From Seriola aureovittata (Eukaryota > Chordata > Actinopteri > Carangiformes > Carangidae), in contig NC_079368.1 of assembly GCF_021018895.1 (NCBI RefSeq), forward strand, positions 9,050,001 to 9,114,000: a stretch of 64,000 nt of DNA, given 5' to 3'. Positions within the stretch are counted from its first letter, which is position 1, and each line of letters opens with the position of its first letter. Below the pieces are notes generated by a model. The model was given only the letters and a program-made list of their open reading frames with translations, did not search any database and was not told the DNA's origin. The translations under genes were made by a program, and so were the position numbers. This document shows, piece by piece, positions 49,650-63,502 of this stretch.

Positions 49650-52600
49650 GGGATTTCAATGTATTTTACTCATTATGAAACATTTCCCACTGAATCTTAT
49701 TTAGTGGGTCTGCACGAGGGACGAATAGCTTAGTAAAAACAAACAAAACAAAAACAACACGATCATGAGGTTGTTTTGTTTTGAAATATTTAATAACAGA
49801 TTCATTAATAAATGAAATAACAAACACATGGTTAATACCCTCCTCACCCACTGTTTTCATACAGTATTGGGGGGAAAATAAAAGTTTAATGTTGTTCTCC
49901 ACTGTTTCAGTTATGCCTGTACTGTACAATACTATACTTTGCAACTTGTGCAAGAAGTTGTATAGGCTTGATATATTTTATAATAAACATAAAATGTGAA
50001 TTGTAAATCAAATGTAATTTATTTTCCAAATCATCATATAAACTTGCTGCTTACAACAAATTAATTTGGGTTGTATTCAAATTACTTTCTTGTCTTTTTG
50101 CTTTTGTATAGCCTATAATAACAACCATTGTAAATAATCCAGGCTATAGATGCTATGGTATGTGGTATTACATTATTCAGTGATACTGCCATGCTGTGCC
50201 GTCGTAGCTTAGATTAATTAACAGGAATGACTGATCAAGCCACAGGCTGTTACACAATTTTGAGTGTACGCAAAGGTTTTTGATAGGGTGTTATTTAGAG
50301 CCATGGGGGAACTGCAACCCACATAAAACCTTGCCTCCCCTCACCAAATCACAACAGCAGTATGGATGTCTGGGCCGAACAGACAGTCCTTAATGGCACA
50401 ACATGTGAAGCAGTGGTGGACATGAGGGCTCTCATCTCCCTGTTCCTCCTGAGCACCCGGTCTGGCACTGATAGCCTATAAGACCACTGGTTTACAAATT
50501 GTTATGTAACAATCTTACACTACAAAATCCCAATATGAAATACAAAGGGTCACTGGTCATGTCATCAACCACTAAGTCTGGCTAGTTAACATGCAAGTCC
50601 CCTGCAATGTTTGGACCTGCTGACGAAGTGGGAGCCCACAACAGATGTGCCAATCTGCTTTGGTACAGAGTGCACAGTTTTCCACACATACGTGGAAACA
50701 CACAGGGTGCACCGTGAGCAGAGCCAAGATTCTCCTCCTCTCTCAACCTCTGTCCAAGCACAGGTGGATGCTGGTAAACACGGCATGGGCAGCAGTATTG
50801 GCAATGAGTCCTGAGAGAACAGCGCTCCAGCCCCAATGATCCAGCCTCACAGGATGAACCGCCTCCATTGCCAATGGCAACTACTTACCGACGTCCCTCA
50901 GCTTGTCCATGTATTGGTGGGAGTGAGCCACTTTGGGTTAGCGAAGGCTCTGTAGTAGCATTGGTCTGGGGAGTTCTGGTTGAGGTGTTGCCAAGATGGC
51001 CTCTCAATGTAGCTCCTGTGAAGAAGGGATTGACCTTACATCAGCAGCAGCTCCCCTACAGCAGTGTCAGGTAAGGGCAGGATTGACTAAAACTGACTAT
51101 TACATCTTTGTGTGGCCATGGATAACTTCGTACACAGCTCCAGACAAGAATGCCAACAGCACTACCAAACACCTGGTCAACATCTGGTTCTGCAGCTTCA
51201 TGGTGGTTCAACATATCGCTTCTTTGAAAGACCCTTCTGTTCTTTAGTTGGGCCAGTTATAAATATGTTTCCAGAGGTAACTTTGCTTCACTTCTTGATG
51301 CTATAGGCAGGGTTTTTATGATAAAGATATATCTTCAGTCCAAGTCCCTGCGCTGTGCAATAACTGTCTAGTAGCTCTGGAAAACTGCGAAGCAGAAAAC
51401 TAGCTTATGGTTACGGAGATGACTTTCTTGTAGGAACACCAAAAGGCCACATGATGGAGGTGTTCTCCACATAATTGATGCCACCAGTGGGGCTTGAAGT
51501 GGATGAATGTTTTTTTTGCATTTTCTTTAAGTGTTCCCCGTTTGATTTCCTAAAAAAAGACATATTCTCTATAGTTCTGATCCTCCACATCTCAAATCAG
51601 TCAGACTGCACTGAGATCAGAATTAAAGCACTCCACATTGATGTACAAATCCCCTGGTCAGTGAATTTGGACTGGGACAGAGGATCATATTTACAGACAG
51701 GTTTGCCTCCCTCACTACAACATTATTAATAGTGTTATACATTTCATATATAAACAATACGCTGTTTTCAGGGAGAAAAACAGAAACGAGTAATATATTT
51801 TTTTAGCAATGGCAAGGTCTTCATTGACTGGATTCATGCACAACAGGTAGTTTTTTTTTAAACGTGTTTTCAATACACATAGAGAAAATGTGGATTGGAT
51901 GACACTTTGTAAAAATGCAATTTATGCAGTTATTATATGTATTTTATGCAACACATTTTCGATATAATGAAAAGGATAATGAGGAGATCCAAATCTGACA
52001 ATAAAACATTATTATTGCAGATTGACATTACATAAATGACTAATCACATTCAACCATGCTTGAGTCATTAAAAACCAACCTGAGTTTTGAGATAAGCTAC
52101 TCCATTCCAGGTGGTGTGAGCAGATAGCTGAAAGAACCTGTGTCACAAGAGCAGGAAGTTGACATTTCTGGGAAGAAGTGACCTTTATTACATAAAATAC
52201 TTTTCATATCCAGCCGAAGGGCCAGGGAGGCAGAGCTATTATCTGAGCAGTGTTTTTCTTTTTTCTGAGGATTTCCAAAATGTCCTTATTTCTACCCAGT
52301 GCAGAAACATTATTTTAGCAGCAGATGGCACTGTTGTTCTACTTAGCAGGATTGAAAATTAACATAATTCAACCGTAGTAAACACAGAGTACTGGCAAAC
52401 CTTGGCATCAGTTTGAGGTGTGAAATTACCACAGATTTTGTAATCACAAGCATCCTTATGGATCATCCATTAAATCATCTTGATTCAGACATTTGACCTC
52501 TCTGTTTACTTTAAAAGCATCTGCAAGTAGTCAGAATCAGAGAAAAGTGTCCCTACACTGAAAAGGTGTTAAAGACCAAAGAATCTAATAAACTCATCTG

Positions 52601-52920
52601 TATACAAAACAATTATCATAGGCAATTTTATGACTACAAGGATTAAACTTTTGGATTTTGAATCGATATTGAGATTCTCGTTTAACTCTTGTTTTATGGA
52701 TTTGATGAAAAGTTTTAGAGGGATCTACGGTCTAAGAGGCATGTGATGTGCATGCGGCATAACTGTCCCTGGGCCCTTGGATATTATGAAGTGTAACCAT
52801 TGTCCCTCTCTAGCTAACTTGCAGGGGCAAAGTGTCACAAGGATGTCACATGTCTCCCTGAATGCTTTTGCAAGATACTAAAAATGTATCCCAAATGTCT
52901 GAATAGAATGTTTTGGAAGA

Positions 52921-52968
<48 letters not shown>

Positions 52969-53130
52969 TCTCTTGTCAATGTCTGTGCAATTACACCTCA
53001 TCATCATCATCCAGCAGTGTAATCATGTGTCGATCCTATGGTGTCAACACGGGTTTTATTTTGAAACCACAAGCCGGAAGTTGTATACTTTAATATCGTT
53101 GTAATTGACACTTTGGATGATTTTCAGCGG
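49650..53130. other. Intergenic region between slc20a1 and dtx1
   Basis: Mostly AT-rich. A stretch at about 50.3-51.3 kb is more GC-rich and has overlapping medium-length open frames on both strands, but I could not match it to a family. A TC microsatellite is at 52925-52973. Confidence 0.55.
52925..52973. repeat. (TC)n microsatellite
   Basis: About 24 TC units with one CC interruption. Purine strand asymmetry is complete over the tract. Confidence 0.9.
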
Positions 53131-53139
53131 TTGTCCACA

Positions 53140-53370
53140 CAGGTGCGCCTGGACATTAGTGCGTAATTTGCGGCCAGCGAGAATTGCGTGTTTACTATGT
53201 GAATGCGTGATGTTTGGCACTGCAGAGAGGAACGCGCGTCTACAGCGGAATGGCACGCGTTCACTTGAGCACAGCGGACCAACAAGCTGGTGTAGTCTGT
53301 AGCAGATTCACGGGAATAAAACGACGGCTTGGTTCTCTGCAATAACACAGGATTACTGGAGCCGCAGGAG
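53140..53370 (+). promoter_or_regulatory. dtx1: Probable dtx1 promoter and noncoding first exon
   Basis: A local rise in CpG-containing GC-rich sequence, absent from the flanks. It ends in a possible donor (GCAGGAG|GTGGGT) at about 53369. The T-tract acceptor before the dtx1 start codon, about 1 kb downstream, would pair with it. The assignment is by composition and position only. Confidence 0.35.
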
Positions 53371-54412
53371 GTGGGTTTTGAAGGGAGATTTTAGGTTTTA
53401 GGGGACAGGGAAGCGAACAAGTCACAGATGTGAAAAGGCAGGTGCGTTTCACCTCGTTTTTTTCTTTTTTCTTTTTCAATTCGGCCGGAGCCTTGGAAAT
53501 GCAGCTTCTACCTGACAGATGTGTGGCACCACAACTGCAACCTACAGGTCTGTATCGCCAGATCCAATTCAAGCATGACACAAAAAGATTCAACACAAGC
53601 CGTAAGATTGAACACATTCATAAAACACACAGACAACAGAAACAATGTTCCTCCCTTTGCATTCTCGGATTCTGAGCAGCTTTCTCTGTGGAAAATGTCT
53701 CTCTCTGTGATTTTTTGTGTGTGTGCTAGGATTATGATAGCATTTGTATGGTAGTGCACACTGCTCTGTCCCCTCCACACAAATCTGATGACAATCACAG
53801 TTATTTTGCTGCTGAGGCAGCTCACAGGCTCATATACATTTTCTTGTTGCCACACTTTAGGTAAACACAATTGCCAAGAGGTAGAGGCCACTGATGGGAC
53901 AGTAGCACAGAACTGGTTTAGCTTTATGTCATCTCCTCTTAAACAGTACCTGGCTGCTGAGCAGACTCATGGGACAAATCACAGCATTTGTTTACCAGTG
54001 TGTTTCTGCTCCTCGTCTTCTGTTTAGAGAGCGTCTCCTGTCTATCTGCTGCTGATCTGCTGTGGTCGGCTGTGGAGCACTGAGACTGCTGCAGCTGCAG
54101 ATCTCATAATCATCAACATCAACATCTGCCACTTCAAACGGGACAAGACACAAGAGGACAGAGGACTGACTGATCAAAACGCCAGCAGTCAGAAAGTACC
54201 TGTAGACCATGACTCCAGCAGAGCTGCTTGCTTGAGAGCAGCATGAGCTAATTGAGGACTACCAAACTAATTGCTGATTCAAGCTTTTTTTTTTTTTTTT
54301 TCCTGCCTGGGGCTGATGAAAATGTTCCAGTGTGTCAGTTGACTGACAGGGTAGCAGTGGTGTTCTAGCCCGGGACATAGCCAGCAGCTGAAGAGCAAAC
54401 ACCACAAAGGAG

Positions 54413-54671
54413 ATGGCTCGTCCAGGATCAGGGTTGCTGGTGCCCGTCAATGGACTGGGATACCCCCCTCAGAACCTGGCCAGGGTGGTGGTCTGGGAGT
54501 GGTTGAACGAACATGGGCGCTGGAGGCCCTACAGCGCAGCGGTTTGCCACCATATTGAGAACGTGCTGAAGGGGGATGCCCGAGGTACTGTTGTTCTGGG
54601 GCAGGTGGATGCCCAGCTCTCTCCTTACGTCATCGACCTGCAGTCCATGCACCAGTTTCGACAAGACACAG
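54413..54671 (+). CDS. dtx1: Deltex E3 ubiquitin ligase, first coding exon (partial gene)
   Basis: This exon encodes 86 residues plus one base (phase 1) and ends at a GTAAGA donor; the gene continues beyond the window. The start MARPGSGLLVPVNGLG and the following RVVVWEWLNEHGRWRPYS to IDLQSMHQFRQDTG are the first WWE domain of deltex proteins. In this family two WWE domains bind Notch ankyrin repeats or ADP-ribose, and a C-terminal RING plus DTC domain gives ubiquitin ligase activity. The N-terminal leader before the WWE domain matches DTX1 better than DTX4, which starts almost directly at the WWE domain. Some internal residues (NEHGRWRPYS) look DTX4-like, so dtx4 remains possible. A long T tract at 54285-54301 followed by CAG suggests that a 5'UTR intron ends at about 54330-54350. 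Confidence 0.85.
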
Positions 54672-57308
54672 GTAAGAGACATGGCAGTTTCCTGTCTGCG
54701 TACACAGATGGCACAGATAGCTTTGTCAAGGAAAGACCACATCATGCAAACACAGCAGTTATGAGGTCATAATGTGGATGTTTACCCAGAAGTTCTAATG
54801 ATTGAATACATAAATAGATGAATCATGTTTGGCAGTCATCACCGCAGATGATGTCATCTTATCACATTGGGGATGATTAGAACAGAGGCCGCCTTGATGT
54901 GGCTGCTACACAAATCTTATGTAACTTCCAAGAGGAATAAATGAGAGTCCTGAATGTCCCGTCTGCTCTGGGACTCACGTACAGTGGATGAGCCACAGGT
55001 TGAGCTGAGAGGCGTTTCGACAAACAGGACACAAAGCACCCGGATGACAAAAGTGTGGCGATAATTTATTCATTCAGGGGGCGTCTTTACGCAGCTGCTG
55101 GAATGCCACGACCTTGCCAAAGGTCAACATGTTCGAGGGGCTGTGCATCCATCAGGCAAATGAGTGCTGTAGCTCAGTGCGGCACTCCTCACTCTTCTCA
55201 ACTCATTGTATTCGTTAAAATGTGTTGTCATGCTGTTGTGAGAACGGCAATCACAATAGTGGCTGGTGATTTGGTTACTGTAGCCTACACAATTACTGGG
55301 AAAGAGGAAGTGCTTCTAGTTTCTGCCACATTACTGCAATTTATGTCATTTCACAAGAATGGAAAGAATACGCGGAATATGGAAAAATCATGTTATATTT
55401 TAGACATTTAATAAACTGCCCGCTGTGTCCAAAGTACCAGTGATTCTAAATCATAAGTTTTGGTTTTATTCTGGTTACAGCATGCGAACAGTAAATGACC
55501 TCATAAGAAATCCCCACCACATAGTATGTGTTACTTTTGCATTAAATCCACCCAACACAGGCTTTGTTTGGTCGACTGTAATTCTCTCTGATGACTGCTG
55601 CCAGATGTTTGCGCTGTACTCCACTAAAGCTCAACACACTCTGTGTTTGTCTCTGTGTGTGGATTCACCTTCCTGCTGTCCCAGTGTTTGAAGTGAAGAT
55701 ATGGGGGAGGTTATAGACATCTGTTAGAACCAGCTCTGGACAAATCTCAGCTTTCTGAATTATTTTTAACGTGTGATTCAGCTGCACATCACTTTGTTGA
55801 ATCAAAAGCTACAGATTGGGACTGTGATAGATGCTGTGGGGTGGCCATATCTGCACTGAAAAATGATGTCACTGACACGTGAAGCATGAATAGTGAAACT
55901 CTCATTTTAATTCAGAGGCAAATCTCTTATTTGAAGGCGTTATGTAACATCAGAGCATCACATGAGGTACGGGGGAAAATATGCATATGGGATATACAGA
56001 AGGTGACCCCACTGTGCATGGAGCTGCATTGGTTGGCAGCGATATTCAGAATGCAGGCAAAAACAGAATACGGCTCAAAATTGTAAAGGTCCCTGCAGTT
56101 ACTGCCTGATTATGGAAAGAAATGTCAAAATGTCATGAAAGCAGCTATAATAAGCAGTTGTATATGCGCTTTCTTTTTACACTGCGTGTGTTTTTATAAA
56201 ACCCCGCGGACAGATGGGCGTTGCAAACTACCTCAGGCCGTAAAATTTTGTGGTATGTGGCTCTGGTCGAAGTGGTGTACTTGCCCCCTATAAAAATAAA
56301 TATGAACATTAATAACAAAATTACATGTTGCTCTGCTGTTCTGACATCACATTACATTAAACTGTAAACCAGCTTTTATTTCAAACACCAACATGTAGAA
56401 ACCAGACATGTATTCAATATTTGATCCATAGTATTATTTGGTTACATTAATATCTAACAGAAGGGCTAGTGAAAGCTGGTGTGATGGCTATTGAAGGCGT
56501 GAAAAAGGCATTTAGGGCAAATGAAAAATGTATAAATTGAAACAGCACTTCATGTATTGGCTATGTACAGCATATAGTATATGTTGCACTAAATCAGTGT
56601 CTTTTCATTCTTTATGAAGAAAATGTTTTTCTTTTAATGTTTGAAATGCTAAATACAAGTGTGGCTGTATTCCTGCATGACTCTCAGGTGGTTTGTAGTA
56701 GAAGGAGCTTGTTGGTGTTTTCCCCTCTGATGGAACATAACGCAGAGCAGCGAGTGTGTCTGGGGTTGACTGGCTGCGAGATGAGCCACTGAGCCGTTTG
56801 TCAGCCATTACCATGGCGCTGGGGCTAGGCCTGACGTTTATCGCTCCTCATTGTGCCGTTCAGTGTGTTACCTTCCCTCTCGGCCGGGATAAACCTGTCA
56901 CTGCAAGGCCTGACGGACAGCGGCCCAGACACCTGCTTCTTCCCCTCCCTCCCTCTCTCCTCATTCTCTGCACTCTCTGCTCCTGTCCCCAAATATTGGC
57001 AAACCTCCGCCAGCCATCAATCCGAGCTCCCATGAGCCCCAGCTAGCTTCCAGGCTGTTGTGATGTTGTTGCACCGAAGCTTACGCAAAGGGCCTCAGCT
57101 TGTTTTAATGTGGATTGCGATGCATCTGTTTCACATCGAATGTTTGTTATATTTGTAGCTCAGCAGGTCACCCACAGCCATTTGCAGTGTTGCAGGCTTA
57201 TGGAGTGTCCCTGTGGGGAAACCCCATTTTGTCATGGAGCCAGTGATCTCGTCCTCTGAGGCTCTTTTTTGGCAAAGCTGGAAAGAGAGTTGAGCGTGCT
57301 TTCTGTCC

Positions 57309-57411
<103 letters not shown>

Positions 57412-60400
57412 TTGTGTCTGTACATGTGTGTGAGTTTGCTGATGTGTGATGGTGCACTCTGTCTGCTGTGGCAGCTGTGGTGTTTGTGTCCTGTCCCTGC
57501 AGGCTGTGTAGGGGTGCCCTGCTCTCCTGTGGGTTTGGGAGGAGCTCCTGTGGGTGGGAACCAGGCAGAGTTACTCCGACTAATGAGACAGCGGCTATAG
57601 TTTATCTCCATGGTTCCCTCTAATCAGAGCCTCATGACGGCAACGCACACACCACAGACGATGCGGCAGGGCCCCTCTCTGTGGAGAGCAGCCTAAACAC
57701 ATCTGTATGTATTTGGCATTTGAAAACACAGTGCATGGGGTTCATCTTAATGCAGCTGCTGGTGAAGAACACCAGTCTGTGGTGAAATCCTGAACCCGGT
57801 ACTTTTGTATATACAGTATGAGTGGGGGCTTAGAGGGTTATATATAGTGTGGATGAATATCTGGCCGAGGGCAGGGAGAGGATTGGCCCCTGGCCAAGGA
57901 GAATCGATCCGATCTCCTCCCCAGAGGGGCATTTGAACATCTAAACACTGCTGTGGACTGATCCCCTTTCACTACACCCACTCCCATAGCAAAACACATG
58001 GGCTTATCTGCCATTTCCATCATATACCAACACTTGTGGCCTGTCTGATGGATTTCACACTGCAGCTATTTCTTCTTCTGCCCGGCTTTTAAACGCACAG
58101 GGGTCTCTCAATCAAAACAATAACAAAAGATGGCATTTGGTGATGTCATGAAGAAGTGTGGGATCATGGGATTTGTCTTCACCTCCATTGCCATCAGCTT
58201 CTCCCAGTTTGATTTCCTTCAGTGTCAGTCGTTCTGGAGGTTTCTACTGGGAGCTGAATTATCCTCCTCCCTAAAACAAATACAGCAGGTGAACTGGTAT
58301 AAACACTGAATAAGGCAGTTTCACATTAAAAGTCAGTTTTTCACCAACATTGTACGGCAGACACAAGAGATCAGTTGGGGATGTGAGCTGCTAACCTTTG
58401 TTTTGATTGTTTCCCTGATAACTTATGATCCAGACATTCAGGAGGTTTTTACCGACGGCCAAATTATTCTCAGAGCTGTGCTTCTGTCCATAAGAAACGG
58501 ACTAGGGGATTAAAAGTGGTAGAAACATCGAAAAGAGCTGTTTCATGTTACAAATCCGTGTTCACTGATGCTGCTATGTGGAAACAGACACAGGGTATCA
58601 GGACGGGGCTGGGAGCTGAGACTGCATTACGTTTGCTTGGCTGGTTTCTCTCATGACTCTCTGACGGTTTAAAATGTGCATCAGAAAAACGTTGCTTAAA
58701 ACTGGATAAAAAGTTAATTTTGACACTTCTGGCGGGCACCCATAATGCAGATGCATGCGCAGAGGCGACCAAATGAAACAGACTTTTACCATGATTAAAA
58801 TCAATAATTTTGCCAGGTTTGCTAGAAACATTTGGGATAATGTAAGTACACAACTTAATATGAATATATAACATAGGTCTAGTCATTTTTAGACATCACA
58901 AGACAATCTGTGACACAGACAAAAGATGTTTTCATTCATTAAAAAAAAAAAAATCTCTGAAATGTGACTGTACGCTACCTGCCCAGTAACAAACAGCAGA
59001 CAGAAAGTGACTAGCCGGTGAACATAGCAGAGCATTTAACAGCTAAAGAGTAAAACAGAGCTACAAGGAGAATCAATATTACACTTGAATTCATCAGATG
59101 GACACAAACAAAACTCCAAAGGACAGCTGATGTTCCTCCACATCTGCTGGATGTAACTGGACACGAACAAGTTGGCTGTGATCACCTAAAAGGTGATATG
59201 TGTCCAGAAAAAATCAGTTATTGCAGGTTTAAATCATTATGGTTGCTAGTCATTGATATGTGCTTGTTAAAAAGGGGGTAAAATACCTTGTATCGATGTT
59301 CGTAGGCTTTACATGATGTGTCCGCAGATATCAGTCAATCACAGCCAGGGTAAATCCAGGCTTCAAGCTTTTTTTTTTTTTTTTACATGTCCAAAAAAAA
59401 GTTTCATCCTCATTTGAAAAGCACAAGCAAAACGCATAAGCACAATATCTGCATTACCATTATAACTTAGATTTCCAAACACAAAAAGTGCAAAGGAATT
59501 GAAATTTCTATTCACCCCTTAAAATCTAAAGAGACAGCTTTTAGTGTGCATTTAACATCTGTATCTGTCCTGAATGTGTTTCTGGAGTTGTAAGGGCCAT
59601 TAGAGTTGCTCGACGCTCCCTGTTGTGAGATGGCCCATGTGTGACTGCAGAGATAACCCCTATCAGCGGCTGTTGGCTGCTGTGTTGCCGGAGCGGGGCT
59701 TTGTTTGGTTTGGTCCCACAGGCGTGAGAATCTCTTCTGCTCTGGCCCGTTTCCCTCGGCTAAATGCCCTCGCTAACTAATTACGGTGAAAAACGCCAGA
59801 AGACAAAGAGGAAGACGGCCATGTTCTCATGTCTGTTTTGTGTTGAAGCTGACAAACAACAGTCACTGTGGTTGTGGTCTGGAAATGTGTCTGTACACTT
59901 GCTGAGCATCTACAATGCTGCAGATTGTTGAAGAAGAGAAATGCTTTAGTGTCTTTTCTTTGATGTAGTTTAGTATGTAGTAAGAGCGTGTGGGAACCGT
60001 TTTGGTGGTCTGTGGGAGGAACCAGTGAAAAGGATTCCCGCTGTGTACGTGCTAAAGGTCATGTGGTGTATGCATCAGCTCTGACTGTGAAATCCCACTT
60101 GCGTCAGAAGAAAACAGAATGAGCAAAGTGTGGAGCCCAGAGGCTCTAAACTGTATATTTAGAATTGAAAAGAAATAGAAACAGGCAATTTCTAGTGCTA
60201 CAATCGCGTGTGTGCTTTTATATTTGAATGTGTCAACAAGCAGAGCAGATGTGCACACATCAGCAGTGCTGTGATGTTGGCTGACACGCTACGGTTTGTA
60301 GCACAGTATATGTTGTTATACAACAGCTTAGACACTTGTTTTGATGAAATGTATTGCAGTTTCAAATAAGGACTGTATGAATCTCCGCAGGTACTCAACA

Positions 60401-60652
60401 AGTCACATCCTGGCCGCATTCACAATCATGTGGACTAAAGATAAACAGACCTGACATAATGACCAAATTCTTTTTCTCTTAAAGCTCTTTGTAATTAGCG
60501 TAGTTAGACAGTGAAGGTCTTTAGCTGAAATCAAAATGGTGCTTAGCCAAGGTGGTGCTAAGGTGTCACTGTACTCAGGGGTCCATTATAACCCCAACCA
60601 GCTGGCTGAATTCCACTTGGATGTCGGCAGGAAAGGGATTGGAGCGGCGCTG

Positions 60653-60686
60653 TGGGGGGAAGGAAGGGGGAGGGGGTGGGCGGGGG
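60653..60686 (+). other. G-rich potential quadruplex in dtx1 intron 1
   Basis: Five G runs of three to six with one- to six-base loops on the plus strand, which is also the coding strand of dtx1. It satisfies the usual G3+N1-7 pattern. Confidence 0.6.
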
Positions 60687-61129
60687 CTGGCCTGACAGAG
60701 GTGAGGAGAGATGAGGAACAGAAGGAGAGGTGGAGCGTTTTCCTGATGGAAAGTGACAGAGAGGGTGGAGGGAGGGATAATAACACTGGAAAGACCCTCT
60801 GCTGTGCACATTCCCCTGCTCTTTCACTTTCACACAGCTTTTGTGTCAGTACTGTGAAGGCTCCCATCCAGGGCCTCAAGCTGTGATGATTATAATTATG
60901 AATTTAATCTGGCCATATTTTTTGTCAATTATCTGACTAAATATTTTGTTTATAGATTGTAATGAACAGACGCAGATGCCTGTCACAAGCTACCGGGGGC
61001 CAAAGTCATTTATTTGTTCTGAGCAGCAGCCGACAAAAGAAACAATACACTAAGATTTATTCTTTATGTTGACACGAAATACTACTACTTTTACTCAAAC
61101 TAAGGAGCAATGACTAAAATATCTCAAGT

Positions 61130-61322
61130 TAAAAAGCCTTAACCTTTTGATTGTTTTTCAGTTTTTCATCTGTGAATTGAATCAGAAAATGCTGAAAAAT
61201 GCCCAACACAAATTTCCGCTTTTCCCAACCCAAAGATATTCAAGTCACACTAATGAACAGATATATAATTTTTGGAATAGGTTTTCTGTCCATTGATTAA
61301 TCGAATAATGTTTTCAGCACTG
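61130..61322. mobile_element. Interspersed repeat family A, copy 3
   Basis: Contains GAAAAATGCCCAACACAAATTT, an AACCCAAAGATATTCA block and the right-end signal CATTGATTAATCGAATAATG, in the same order as the other copies. It is diverged and partial. Confidence 0.5.
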
Positions 61323-62666
61323 TACTTATTCAATTTTGTTCAGACTTTACTTTCATCCCTGTAAAGCGTCAGGCTGTCGTTCCCTCTCAGAGTGACCTTG
61401 TTTCCAGGGTCGCTGTGCTTCGGTCTGCTCTGTCCACATCCTTATTACGTTACAGTGATGAGCAGGCTCTGCAGCTTCTGGCAGCCTCTGGCGTTGTTAG
61501 CAGAAGCGTCTCTCCACATTTCCTTTTAACTTCTAATCCAGCGAGTCACCACTTTTAAATTCTAAAGTGGATATCTTAGGCTTTCATCGAGGAAGCAACT
61601 TTAAAGCTGCTCTCGGCACCGCTTGCTTACTAGGCCAGTCGCTCAGATCGGAGGCTGACGTCTGCCTCGGCCGAACAGCCTGCCGCTGCTGGAATAGGAA
61701 TGAGACATCATCACAGCACTGTTTTAGGTAAACTATCCTGCATCTCCTGTTTACATTAGACAGGTCTCATGTTGAAATCTGTCTCACCAGGACGTTGAAC
61801 TCTATTTCTTAAGTATCCTCGCTCTCATCTTGTTTGCTTTTGCCTGTAAGAAGTCACTCATAATGTCCCCGTCACTCAAATCAACAGAGCTGTTGCAAAG
61901 TGTGAGAAATGACTGTTGATCAGTGTGCTGTGTTATTGTACCTAGCTTTATAGCACCCTGACGCTTCAGCATACAAACCAGATGTTAGCTACTGTCGTGT
62001 TGCAAAGGGACAGAGTGTTCCTGTTGTAGCAAATGGGGGGTGTCTTTGATCTACAGGAGAATGTGGCCTAACATTTACTGAAAAGATCTTTTGACTGAGT
62101 CCAGAGCTGCACTGACGCAACTCGGCTGCCAGCGGTTGCATTAAGCCAAGCTCAGAGCTCCCTTGATCAGTCTCAGTGAACACAGTGTTTCTGTGCGAGA
62201 CTTTGTGTTTTGGTCTCAGCATTTCCCCCTCACTTTACAAAAGAAAAAGGACTCTTACCCCATTTTAGCACAGCAGAGGCATGACGGATCGCTAAAGCCG
62301 AAACTGGGGTGGCCTGCTCAAAAGCACCTCAGTGGTAAGACAGTCATCATTGTTCCAGTTTAAGCTACTGTAATGGAAAAAAAAAGATCTTCCATAAGAC
62401 TGAACACACAAGTAGGAGTCATATCTCCACCATGAGCCCTTTACTCAAACACTTACAGTCACTTGCTGCAACTTTCCTTTCATTACATTTTGGGATTTTT
62501 GGCACAATACTTTTGAGACTTTGCTCTCTGCTGTCTACAACACAACTTTATTTATTCCACATAGTTTAATTAAAATGAATAGAAACGCATACTAAATGAG
62601 ACAGGGAAGGTTATCTTGCAGGACTGCATGCTAATGACATTCCCATCAGCTGTAATCGTACTTTTT

Positions 62667-62725
62667 AGAGATGTTACGATACCATCTTCTCCTTCTCGAT
62701 ATGATTCTGATTCCGAGCTGTTTAC
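62667..62725. mobile_element. Fragment of a second interspersed repeat family
   Basis: GAGATGTTACGATACCATCT followed by TTCTCGATATGATTCTGATTCCGAGC resembles, from memory, the conserved start of another common fish repeat. Only one fragment is seen. Confidence 0.35.
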
Positions 62726-62982
62726 TACTGACCTTGTATGGATGTGAAATGATGCTATAATTGTTGTCTGGCATGGCTCAGGTTAAACCCTTTGTAAAAG
62801 ATGAACAGATATGCCATATTATGTAATTTGATTCTAATTTGTCAATCATAAAAAAATATGTAGGGATAAATTAAGATGGAGATACCTGCCACATCAGTTT
62901 CTATACGGTTTCTCTACTGTGTCTGCCCAAGCGCTCACAGAGCCGCCAGCATGGCTATGGACTGCAGGTCTGTATGTCACAG

Positions 62983-63200
62983 TTAGGGCTGAAACAAAAC
63001 AATCATATTAGTCGTTTATCAAGCAAAACTGCCAGGCATTTTCTGATGAGAGCTTCTCAAAGAGTTATGATATTATTGTGTATTTAATATCTATATAACA
63101 AGCCATTTCAGGAGGACACCTTGTAATCGTCTTGACATTTTTTCAATTAATTGAGTAAACAATTAATTACTAATAATAAATATGTGCAGCAGTTGCAGCC
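62983..63200. mobile_element. Interspersed repeat family A, copy 4
   Basis: Starts AGGGCTGAAACAAAACAATCATATTAGTCG and ends AATTAATTACTAATAATAAATATGTGCAGCAGTTGCAGC. These are the family's inverted ends, with a diverged centre. Confidence 0.55.
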
Positions 63201-63394
63201 TTTACACTGTATGTCAGCTGTATTGTAATGCAGTAGGTGGTCCAGTACTAACTGCAGCTGTAGTGCCCATGGCCACATAAACCACTATACATAGCATTTT
63301 CATTATTTCCCCATGCACGCAGGAGCCGAGTAAACTCCACATGTTTGAGATTTACATGGTCAGACAAAAACCTAGGCTTCAGGGAATAATGATG

Positions 63395-63502
63395 GCCATT
63401 TTTCTTAATTTTCTGACATTTTATTGACTGAAAAATCGTTATTAGTAAGGTAAAGGTAATTGTCAGAGGTGTTGCTCATGAAAGAATAATTGGTTGCAGC
63501 CT
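63395..63502. mobile_element. Interspersed repeat family A, partial copy 5
   Basis: Only the right portion is recognisable: TTCTGACATTTTATTGACTGAAAAATCGTTATTAG, ending in AATTGGTTGCAGCC. It lies close to copy 4, so the two may be pieces of a nested or tandem insertion. Confidence 0.4.

Noticed and set aside
53430..53891. Open frames on both strands upstream of dtx1
   Set aside because: They have no family match. The region is better read as 5'UTR intron between the CpG-rich patch and the dtx1 start exon.
60536..60886. A 116-codon plus-strand open frame in dtx1 intron 1
   Set aside because: It is carried through the G-rich tract, has no similarity to the deltex second exon, and lacks suitable splice sites in phase.
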